From the NCBI GenBank assembly GCA_029567025.1, contig JAKQLT010000108.1, positions 1-13,843 of the forward strand: DNA of 13,843 bases, given 5' to 3'. The stretch is from Candidatus Omnitrophota bacterium. Lineage in GTDB: Bacteria; Omnitrophota; Gorgyraeia; Zapsychrales; Zapsychraceae. Under the pieces are notes generated by a model. That model was not told the DNA's origin. It was given only the letters and a program-made list of their open reading frames with translations, and did not search any database. Shown here in pieces: positions 1 through 12,000 of this stretch (within the stretch, counting starts at the first letter, position 1; every line of letters starts with the position of its first letter). The position numbers and the translations under genes are program-made.

Positions 1-3000
1 ATTCGAGTTTTCATCGTTGCCCGCACCATCATCTCTTTTAAATATTCTTCAAGATATTTAGGACGATTTTCTTCATTCTCTATTTCTTGCAGAACCGCTA
101 ACGCCTCTTGTTTTTCCTGTTGACTTAATTCACATTGAACCGCCTGCTCTAATAATTGTTTCGCCGTCTCTCTTAATCCTTTTTCTTTATACGCCAAAGC
201 CGCGTAATAGAACATTTCTCCGTCGCCTCCAATGCCAAAACTGACAAATTCTTCAAATGCTAAAATAGCTTTATCCGCCTCTTTAAAACGTTTCTGATAA
301 ATTGTCACCAAAAGAATATAGACGTTGCGAATACTCTGCTCGTGAGAAAAATCATTCTCTTTAATGAGTCGAACCGCTTCTTTCAAATAAAAAACGGCTT
401 TATCTAAATTTTTATTTACTTTTTCAAGATTGAATGCTTTTAAAAATAATACGGTAATTCTTGCTTCGAGAGTCGCTTGAGGTCCTTTAGAAAGATCTTC
501 GGCTTTTTGTAAATATTTTTTGGAAATATCCGACATCCCTTTTTGACTATAGGCATGCGCAAAATAAATATTCATCCATAGAATAGGATAATCATTCTTA
601 GTTTCATTAATCTTATTTTCAATTCGCTTCAATAAATCCAACGCTTCATCAAATTTTTGATCCGCCATCCACTGAGAAATAATATCAATGGCAATATCCA
701 ACCGATCCGGGTCTGATTCATACGCTTTTTGTAAATAAAAAATATCTTCTTGGCGTAATAAATTCCTCTTTTCTTCGGATGTTTCTAATTCCCGTTGCTC
801 ATGAATAATACGCGCGTAACTGTAATAAATAGCTGTTTGAGGTGTTTTAAAAGTACTTTCTAATAACCTGATGGCTTCTTGGGCCTTAAGCAAAGCATCT
901 GGATTTTCTACATCTCCAAATCTTACCGGACGATAAATGACCATTGCCTGATCCACAAAAAAATCTATAACATACTGATAAAAAGACTCCTCAAATTCAT
1001 TGCCTGTATGAATAATCTTTTGAGCCACAGCCAAAAATTGTTCTAAATCATATTTTTTAATAGCATAATACGCTAAAATTTTAGCCAAAGACGGAACTGA
1101 TTCTTCTTTTCTCAATTGTTCTGGAGTAGATAATAATTTTTCTAATGCGACGGTATAAGCCTCTTCCGTTTTTCGCTCGTCACCTTGTTCGTTATAAATT
1201 TGCGCCTTGAGAATATCAACCTCAAAATAATCTTGATTGATATCGCCTATTCTTAAACAAACATCCAAAGCTTGTGAAAAATCTGATAATCGCTGATACG
1301 ATTGCGCCAATTTTAACAATTCTCGAATAAAAGCATTTTGCACAATCTTGCCATTATTACTGATTATTTTTCCAACCAAGTCTTTTTGTTCTAAAGAAAG
1401 CCTGTCCGGCAATAACATATTCTGAAAACGATCCAATTGATTATAAAAATATTTTATTTCCTTTATAATAAGAACACCGCTGGTCTCTATCATCTCACGA
1501 GCCTCTTCGCGTTTCTGCTCTGCTATCAAATCATCTATTTTTTCCCAGAAATCTTTTATAATTTTATAAAGCGGACGCATTAAATCATTAAAGACTTGAA
1601 CATTTTCATCCACATTTTCATAAGTAATATCTCTAAAAATAATATTCTCAAAAACACGCTCAATGCGGCTATGACTTGAAAAATAAGTTTGTTTTGTTAT
1701 TAATTGCGCTTCTTGATGCGAACCAATCTCAGTTTCTGTCTTCTCGTGGAAGGCGATTGTAGTTAAATCTTGTCGAAGAGTTTTATTTAAAAATTCTTGG
1801 AGTTTGATAACAGTAGCTTCTGAAGAAAAATAAATTTCTATCGTGCCGGTTTCCGGGTCTTTACGTCCATAAATAAAGCCTCGCGGCGGCGCACGATCAA
1901 TTAATTTCGTTAAATAAAAGAATTTGACCAAAACATTCTCAACTGATTTAACAAGTTTATTAAATTCCGCGGCTTCTTGAAATTCTCCATCTTCAATCAA
2001 TCCTTCAATTTCTTTAACATGTTTTTGATCCAAATTCCCCAAAAATCCAAAACTTTGGCTCTGCAAAGAATCTTTATTTAAAAGATACCTGGATGGAACA
2101 AATGTTAATAATTTTTCTCTTAATTCAGTTTGTGTGCGGCCTCTTTGAATCGCTTGTTTCACGCCTTTACAAGAAAAATAAATACACACGCTATTTTTAT
2201 TCTCAACCACATAATAAAAACCGCTTTTAGTAAACCATTTGCATCGCTCGGTAAAATAATAAAAATGAACACGCTTTTCCGCTAATGGCTCTAATAATTT
2301 ATCGAAAGCGCATATAGACAAATAATTGTATTTCTCTATTAAAACCTTTAAATCCGGCTCTCTTTTAGGATTATCAAGCCTTTTAAGCGATCGTTCTCGT
2401 TTAACAACAGGCATAATATCCGGAGTAATTGTTTTAGATCTTGAAAAAGAAATTCCTTTCTCTTTCTTTCTTAATGCCGGTTGGATTTTTCCTAAAATTT
2501 CTGCGGAAACGTTATGAATGACAATAATCACATCAAATTTCGCGTTATGAATTTGTTCTATTTTTTGATCAATTTTTTCCGAAACAACTTTTTTCCACTC
2601 ATCATCACGCAAAAAGGAATTCTCTTTTAAACTTCTTACCTCTCTTCCTAAATATTCAATAGTCTCTTCCCATAAAACGAATTCTTTTAATTCAGGCAAA
2701 GAAAAGACAATTTCTAAAACCCCATTTTTTGACACCAAAACTTTTCTATTTAAAGAAAGATTTTCTTTTGAGAAACGAACAAAAGAAACAATGGCTTGTG
2801 CTAAATAATTGGAAGCATGAGCGCCAAAATAAACAATATTGCGGACATTTTTAAATTCCTCGCGGTTTAATAGAATATCCAAATGCGAACGGCGTTCAGG
2901 ATACATACCAATAATTTGCTTATAAAGATCACGTAACGTTGCATGCCATTTAAACTCAAAAATCGTTTTATGGTTAATCGCATCAATTTCTTTTATCTTT

Positions 3001-6000
3001 CTTCCATTGTGTTTCACAAAACCATTCACTTCTTCTACATCACCCAACCCAATATTAATCACTTGTAACGTTGTCTTTTCATTAATGACCGTATCATATA
3101 ACCCATAAATTTCTCCCGTTATCCCTAAAACATCGCCTTTATGATGTTTGCCTTTTGCGGCCGCTTTAGCCATTTTCACAACAGCCGAATGCAATGTTTT
3201 CTTAATAAGAATCGCATCCGCTCCTTCATATTTTAATAAAATCTCAACTTTATCCCTAAAATCATCATAATCAAAAAGATGTCCTTTAAATTTCTTTAAT
3301 GATTTAAGAGCAACTTCAAATTCTTCTTTTTGGCATCCTTCAAGATATTTTCTTCTGCTTAAGAATCCAGCAAACATTAACAATGAAGCATCAGCCCCAA
3401 AACTAAAAGAAGTATAAAAATCGCTGAAATTCTTGCCTATTCCATTGACCAAAGACATGGCCAATAAAACAACACCGAAAAGAATTACCAAAACATTCAT
3501 ACAAAGTAAAATTGTGCCCTGTGGTTTCTGTTGAGAATAATATTGATCGATTTTCTTTTGAAGATATTCATCAAGTTTATCGCTTACATACTTTTTCTCA
3601 AAAATTTCTGCTATTTCTTCCGCAACCCTAATCACACGTTCATTATGATCGGATGTTCTTGTCTCAACCATATGTCCGTACATTTCTTTTTGAGCCATAG
3701 AATAACAAATCAATTCTCGTATTAATAACACACACAAATAATTCAATTTTTCTTCGTCCATGCTATAAAAAAGATCTTCAACGATTGCGCGAGATAAATA
3801 AATTTTCTGATTTTTAAAACCCACATGAGAAATAACATAATTTTTCGCGTCCTTAAGTACAAGGGTCGGAGAATGATTCTGAGGATTTTCAATAAGAATA
3901 AAATTAACTGTCTTTAACAACTCCATAAAAGCATCTTCGCTCATAGGATCACCCATAAAAGACAAAATACGTTCTTTTTGCGATCCTTCTAAATATTCGC
4001 TTAATAACATACGAAGGATCGGTGTAAAATCTTTTGTTTTTCCAGTTTCAAAAGATTCTTCAATAGCTTTATTTGTCTCTTGATGAGAAACAAACCCTAT
4101 ACGTTTATCCAATCCGCCGTGTTTATCATCTAATTTTCTTGTATTTGTACGATTAAAACCATATTTTAATAAATGGGTTGGCCGAGTTATCTCATAAGAA
4201 AAACGATGAGGATTTGAACCGAAAATTTCTTTGATAATATTCTCGATTTTTCCTAACTGTGCCATCGCATCGCCTAAAGTATGTTCTTTTACATTTAAAG
4301 CTTGCTCTATCGCGAATAAAGATTCGAGCCACTTTTCAGACCCTATCGTCTTAAAAAATATTCTTTCGTCTCCTGAAAAATAATGGCAGGCTATTTGTTC
4401 TTCTCCTATCTCACCAACAATAAATTCTACAGATCTAATGGCCTTCTTTTCTCCCATAGTAATCATAATAATTTCTTCTTCCAACAAATCATCCAAAAAC
4501 TCACTCATGGTTCTTTGATCTTTTCTATAATATTTAAATAATTTAGCGGCTAAATAAAAACTCGCTCCCAAATCAAGCATTCTTTCGCTAAATCCGATGG
4601 AGTTCATTCTTAATCCTTCTTGCAAAATAGAAAAGAATAACGCGTCTCTTTCTTTCTTGTTGTAAGGATTAAGATCGGGCATAACAAGAACATTAGAGAA
4701 GGAGAAATGCCGTCCGTTCTTTATATTAGCCATATCTTTAGGAACAAAAAGAACATGTAAAGGCTTCATAGGAACATTAAGATAAGACAAATACGCCTCT
4801 AAAAGATTTTGGACCTCTTCGACAATAACTTTTTGTTCTTTATTCGGAACTTTAGCCTCGCGGAAAATATCTTCATTAAATTGATATTTACTTATAAAAA
4901 AATTATTAACAATAAAATTTAAGAAATACTCTTCCGAAGATATATCGCCTAGCTCAGCTAAAAATCTTTCAGAAAGAATAATGTCTTTATAAATATTAAC
5001 CAGCCTCATCATTTGTCTCTTTGATAAACATAAATCGTCTGAAAATAGTGCCGTTACTTCAGGGGAAAGTTGTTTTCTTAACTGATCCAAGCGCAGTAAA
5101 ATAACTTTTCTGGCATCCTGAAAACCTTTTTCCACTAAGGCTCGATAGCTGATCTCTTTATTAATAATACTTAATTTTCTTTCAAGGCTGCGTCGTAAAT
5201 CTTGCTCTGCCAATAAAGATCTTACCGGTGTACTTTCATGACCAGCGGCCTCTGCCCTTGCCTTGCCTATATCTAAATATCCCAAGGCGCCCATATAATT
5301 TCCAATTTGCTCTAACTCTCTTGCTTTAGCTATGCAAGTATCCAATGTTCGCGTATGAGATGTATGCGGATCATGAATAATTTGAGCCTTTTGATCATCC
5401 TCTAACTTAATGCCTTGAAGCTTTAAATTTTGCTCATATCTTTCTTTGGCTTTATTTAATTGACGGCAAAAATCTATCCCTAAACACAAGGGTTCAACAC
5501 ACAATGTTCCGCAAATATCAAATTGAAAACTGGCTATATATCGAAAAGCTCCTTTATAATCGCCAACGGAAGCAAAAAGTTCAGCAATGCTTAATATATA
5601 TTTTATTTCTTGTTCTAAATGCTTTAAAGCTATCCCTTCGAATGTTTGAGGAGGATTTATTTGTGAAGAGGATTCTTCAAGATAGTTTTGTTTCTTTTTG
5701 CTAAATAACAACTCTTTGACGCCAGAGGCAATAAATTCTCCTAATGTATAAAAGAAAATTTCTTGCATTGTTGGCACCTGAATGCCAACGCCAGAAAAAT
5801 CCTTAGCCCACACAGAATCTTCTCTTTGATCGCCAATGGCGATAAAAGGCGAATGCTCCAGAATAGCCTTAATAGGTTCTGATTGAACTATTTCTGATTT
5901 TAAACGATGATCTAAAAAGATTTCTAATTGCGGATACGATTTCTGCAAGAAATCTATCACGTCAGAACTCGTCATAGATTCTAAATGATTAGCTTTTATT

Positions 6001-9000
6001 CCGTAGACGCCATGATCTTGTAAAACATTTAAATATTCTTCTTTAGAATTTCCGGCCACAATAAAAGAAACAGCACTTAAATCCTTAATACCCATTTTTA
6101 TAAACATCAAAGCTAATATTTCTTCTAAAGAGGCCTGGCTTAAGAAAGCAACCCGATGGCCATATTGGGTCAACAATTTAAAACACGACATAAAATCAGA
6201 AGCTCCCAAATAATATCCGCATTTTAATAAAATATTTAAATCTCTATTAACCTTTTCATAGTCACCTAACAAAATTATTTCTTCAAAATCTAAACCGATA
6301 ATTGTTTCGCTGATATCAAAAACAAAAAGAATGTTCTGCAACCCTTGCGCTTGATATTCTTCAAGTATTTTATTTAATTTTCTATTAGAAAATTCTACCG
6401 TTGATAACATGGCCTCTTCTTCATCCCGAATACCTAAAAAGATATGCGCCTGAATCTCATGAAAAAGGATCTCTAATCTCTTAGTTGCATCAAGCATAAA
6501 GAAATACGGATGAAGATAAACAGTTCTTTCTGAAATGTTGCAACTGGAAACATAACAAAAGCCAAAATCGTCTGTCTGTAATTTTTTGGGATCAGCGGTA
6601 ATGACAAAAATGACATCGAGAACATCTCTCGCGAGCTCTCGACGCAACGTATCAATTGTAGAAATAAATTTCTCTTTTAAGAAAATCTGCCAGAAAGAAG
6701 ACACCCGAGGCTGATCAAGAGCAATCTCCTCTTTTATCTGATCGGTTACCTTCATTAAATCTTTTAAGCCAAATCTATCAGATATATCTCTTTGAACGCT
6801 TCTGGGCACCGCCAAAGGATAATTATTCAAAAACAATGATTCTTGTTTCATTTTCAAACGATTTTCCTGATACTCTAATTCATTGACAGCATCAATAACT
6901 TCTGTTTTTAACCGATACGCCTCAAAAACAAACTGATAAAGAAGCGTTTTTAATACTGGCGAGTGGCTCCAGAGACAACTATTCGTTTTCATGACACATT
7001 GAGACATTTTCTCAAGAATATGGCTCAATCGAAATGCCTCAAAATTCTTAAAAATTTCACTTTGTAAAGAGCAATACGTTTTAATAAAATAACCATTGGA
7101 ATCTTCAATGGCTTTCTGAAGAAGATCAATATCAACTTCTAATTTCTTCTCATCTAACAAACATCTCTTTAAATAGGCAAACCGCATCTTTTTCTCTTCT
7201 GAAATATTCGGATTCAAAATGTTATAACCTAAGACAGTCTTTCCTTCTAAATCCAACAATCCTTCTTTAGAATCATAAATTATCTGCAAGAAATCATTAG
7301 ATATCTTCTTGTTTTCCTCATGGCTTCTTAAACATTGCGCCCCGACTTCATGAATAAGAGCGATAGCGCAATGGGCAGGATCGAGCAAAATACTTCCATC
7401 GAGATATAAACAACCATTTTGAACCGTGGCATAAAACAATTCAAAATTGCCGACAAGAATGCGTGAAGGATTCGTTATCAGATCATTTAATGTTTCAATA
7501 TTATCTTTTAATCCCAAAGCTAATAATAAATTAGCAGCCAAATCCGATGAAAAAATTAACGTATTATATTCATACTGGCTAATAAATCGAATCTCGCCTT
7601 CTTTTTCAGCCCATTCAATGTCCTCAAAGATATCTTCTAATGTTAAAGTATCCTCAATTTTTGAATAAGCCTGATCTTGAATAAAATAATATTTTCTCAT
7701 TCTTTTAATAAACAACAAACATACCACAGAAAGGCCAACAACAATCAAAGGTAAAATATTCATCGAAAAAATCGAAATAAACACTAACGGCAAACACATA
7801 AAAGAATGGAAAGTATTCTTCAGATCATTCTGCTCTGAAATAAAAACATCCTTTCGTTTTATCGTAGAAGTCAAAATTTCCAAACGTGGAATAATAAATT
7901 TACTAGTCCAATAACGGTAAATTTTAACTTTTGATGTCGCGTTAGAAGAAAACCTCAAAAATTGCTCATAAGCATATAACGCATTAGCATAATCTTTTTT
8001 CTTATCATAAAGCCCTGCTAAACAATGCCACGCCATAATGTCTTTATTGTCTAATATTAAAGACTTTTCGAAACAATAAATGGCTTCATCATATTTCTCT
8101 TGTTTAATATAAACATATCCCAGACCTTCGTAAGATCGCGCGTCTTTGGGATCTAATTCTAATGTTTTATAAAATAATGCGATAGCTTCAACAAGCTGAT
8201 TTTTCTGCGAATATTCAACAGCTAAACATCGATAAACCAAAGGAACAATCCCATTCTCCAATAAACGGAACCGCCGATAAGAAGAAGCTTTGTTTTCTTT
8301 TATTTCTTCCCAATAATCTCCCAATTTCTTATAATTATTATCTAAAATAAATGGGAAAGAAATCATATTTCCGTCAACGATCATTTTATGGTCACATGAT
8401 AATGAGAATAAACAGATTACATGTCGTTCATTCATCGTAAATACTTTTGCATTATTATCTTCTAAAATATCAACGCCTATAACATCAAAACCTATGTTTT
8501 CTCCCAAAATAGAATATAACTGTACATAACCCACACAATTCGCTTTTTTATCTTTCATAATATCCACTAAAGAAAAATTGGATTTTTTATACGGAAAATG
8601 GCTACTAACATCAGCGGCTAAATTCATCACAATAAAACGTTCGCCTCGAAGAAGCTCTTCTTGAGAAATTTTTCCCTTTTTATAATCTCGACGTATATTT
8701 TTCAGCTCAATCTTTAATCTTTTTAATGACGGATCGCCTTTACCATAATCCCACTGATGCGCATATTTTAAAACTTCTTGCTTTTGTCGCTCAAAATCCA
8801 ATTTTTTCCTAAACACATCACCCTTTGATTCATAAAAAGCTAATTCTTTGACCTTAGCATTTATGGCATTCTGCGATAGCGATAAAACATTCCAAAAAGT
8901 CGATGTAGTTAATGCCATCATGACAACGGCAACAATAATCGCTTTAAAATGATTTTTAGATAATATCTTATACAAAAGATATCCAACCGCTACGACACCT

Positions 9001-12000
9001 AAGGCAATAGCTATCTCCGTATTAATATCAAGACGATCAAACATCTGAAGCAAAATATGATTTCCTTCAGAAAAAACAGAAAAATCAATATTTTTTACTA
9101 ATGCCCATAAGGAGATTCTCTTAGCCATGACATCTCGATAAACAAAAAGGATGCTGATAAAACTAACAGCTAATCCCACGCATAAAATAGATAAAACATA
9201 AGAAACTTTATTCTTAAACTCTTTCCAAACGCTTGAAAAATATGAAACCGCTTTCTTGATTCCCAAAAATTTTACGACGAGACTTTCTTGATTAACGTTC
9301 TTTCCAAAGAAAGACATAAATCCTCCGGCAAGCCAAAAGATCTGTTTCCCACCAGCCACGGAAGGTAAAACAGCATCGGCATTGCCGGAGTTAAATAATT
9401 GATAAACAGCAAACAATGCTGTTGTAATCAAGAAAAATATTAAAATGGAAAACTTCTTATAAGAAGAGCTTATTTCATGGACAGAAGGAATTTTACGAAC
9501 AGTCGGAATATAATATCTGTATTTCAAATCAAAAATAATGCCACAATCATTATTTTTAACAAACTGAATATGATTTTCTGATAAACCATCTTCAATCAAA
9601 TTCAACATCGTTAATAACCAAATAATCTCTTCATCGAAAGGACCTATCATATGATACATTTCATGCAAAAGAATAACTTTTAATTGTTCCGGAGGAGCGC
9701 GTAAGGCCTGCGCGGATAAATAAATAGCATTATCTTTAAATTCTGCGATAGCCCCTCCTTTGCCATGTAAAATAATTTTAATCTCTTTTTCTTTTGCATT
9801 ATCAAGCCAAGCCAAAACATCATAACGAGATATTTTTCGAAAAGCGTATTGCAAAGATTCTTGAATAACCGCTAAAAAATCCTCTGGAATAGACTTACTC
9901 TTTTTAGAAGAAGTGTGGTTTGTTAAAATAATACTTTCCGTATTGATATCATTTAGAGAAGCTTGAAATAGTATTTCTTTGGTCGTAAAGCGCGGTACTG
10001 CCGATACGCGCGCGGGAAAAGCCATGCCGTCAGATGATAATAAAGAAGTCTCTAGATGAATTCTGATATCTCTCTCAATCGTCCAAAGACCAGAACTCGC
10101 TTCAATGGTTCCTTCAAAATCAAGAGGCATATCAACGGGTACTTGCGCATAAAATTCAGCTCTGTCATTTTCCATCACTCGTTTTAATTTAAAAGGAATA
10201 CGTAAACCATAATCATTGACCAAAACAACTTTCACCATATCAAATGGAATCGCTCCTCTTTTGTCATAAATAATCTGATCATAAGTAAAAAGATTCATTT
10301 CAACAGAAAGTTCGAGATGATCCACTTTTTCCCCTTTAACATTGACATTAAAATAATCATTTTGTCTTTCAATAGAAATATTTTCACTGACCGGATACGC
10401 GCTCAAATGCATATCTTCGATGGTAACCTCGCCATTTAAACGGGGCTTAATAGATTTTTTAGGATTATTCTCAAAAGCCACATCCCAGAAACGCAGATAT
10501 TCTGCCCCAGTGATGCCATACTCCAAGACACGGCTTAAACGAATAGATTGCTTACCTAAAATAGATAATTGTCCTTGCTCAAAAAGATTTTTAGCCCAGA
10601 AAATAGCTTGAAGATAATCTTGCGGATTCGTTGACGCCGGAATGAGTGTATTGCCGCGCAATGTTTCACGATTAATGACTTCTCCTTGCTTTTGAATAAT
10701 CCCTTCCCAGAAACAGGCGCCCATCTGCAATCCGCCATTAACAGACACATCGCTTTCTGTATATTCAGACGCGCCCGTATGCCGCTCAGAATCTTGAATT
10801 TGAATATCCGTAGCCGCTAATAAACGTCTTTGTTCATCAATATTAAATTTCGATTTAAAAATAAATCGTCCCAGATAACCGCTATTATTCAGGCGATATG
10901 CTAAAGAACGTAATTCATCGCCAATACGCAAACTTTCCGCATAGGGCTGAACATTTCCATAAATAATCACTTGAATGCCAGCTTTGATCATTTCTTCAAT
11001 AGCCCAATCACAAAACGCGCGATTCCGTCCGGCTTTTTCTGGAACCAATCGTCCGGAATAAGAAACAACTAACTGGTCAGAATTGAGTCCTAACGCTTTC
11101 TTTGAAAGTTTTTTAGCTTGTTTCACTTGCTCTTGCGTCGGATATTCAAAATCTTCACATCCAACTTCTTTAAGATATTCTCTAAAAAATTCTGAAGAAT
11201 AAACGCGATTATCTGCATTTGTAATTCCAAATAAATCAATCGTCGGGTCAAGACGATTCATTTCATACGCATGAATAGCCGCCACGCCTTTTGTCAAATC
11301 CGCCGCGCGTAACCCAGCGCTTGTAAAATCCCAGCATAATTTTCCACTTCCATCATTGGCTAAAAATAACCACAACCACTCCTCAGAAACACCCGCATTC
11401 ATTAAAAATGTACGGCCAAAATTCATATCCCAAATCTTGACACGATTGGCATACGTATGCGTTGTCCCAGAGAAAATAGCATGTTTAAATATTTCATAAG
11501 TATCTAAAATATGATTTTCTTTAATACCATCTTTAAGGATTTTCTTCATATCCGTATAGAAAAGTTTTCTCCAGACGGATATTAAAAGAGCCTGGCCGTC
11601 ATTACAATCAACAACAGGGGAAAGATACTTACTGCCCAATCTTTCTTTCTTTTCAATTTCCAAATAACGAATAAGCTCTAAAGTTGCTTTGGTGAAAAAT
11701 TCTGTAAATTCATAATTAGAAGCGGGCGATTCATGCGTACCATATTCATAAAGAATATTGACATAAAAACCTTGCGTGTCGCGAATAAAATAAGTCGGAA
11801 TGCCTAACCGTTGATTGACTCCTCTAAAAACATCAAAAGGAATTTTTTTGCCTCCAACGATCGTATCAAAGGCCTTATCTAATTTAACAAGATCAGTAAC
11901 AGGAATCGGCAGTTTTTCATAATCCAAGATATTAACATGACCTTCCTTATCTCTGGCGTAACGATAATACGGCTCAATAGGAGTTACATCCGCGCCAAGA

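Noticed and set aside
1740..1760. A further HExxH site in AFHEKTETEIGSH (near residue 4030)
   Set aside because: The residues after HE do not place a second His at the right distance, and the setting is not the hydrophobic helix seen in the other HE modules.
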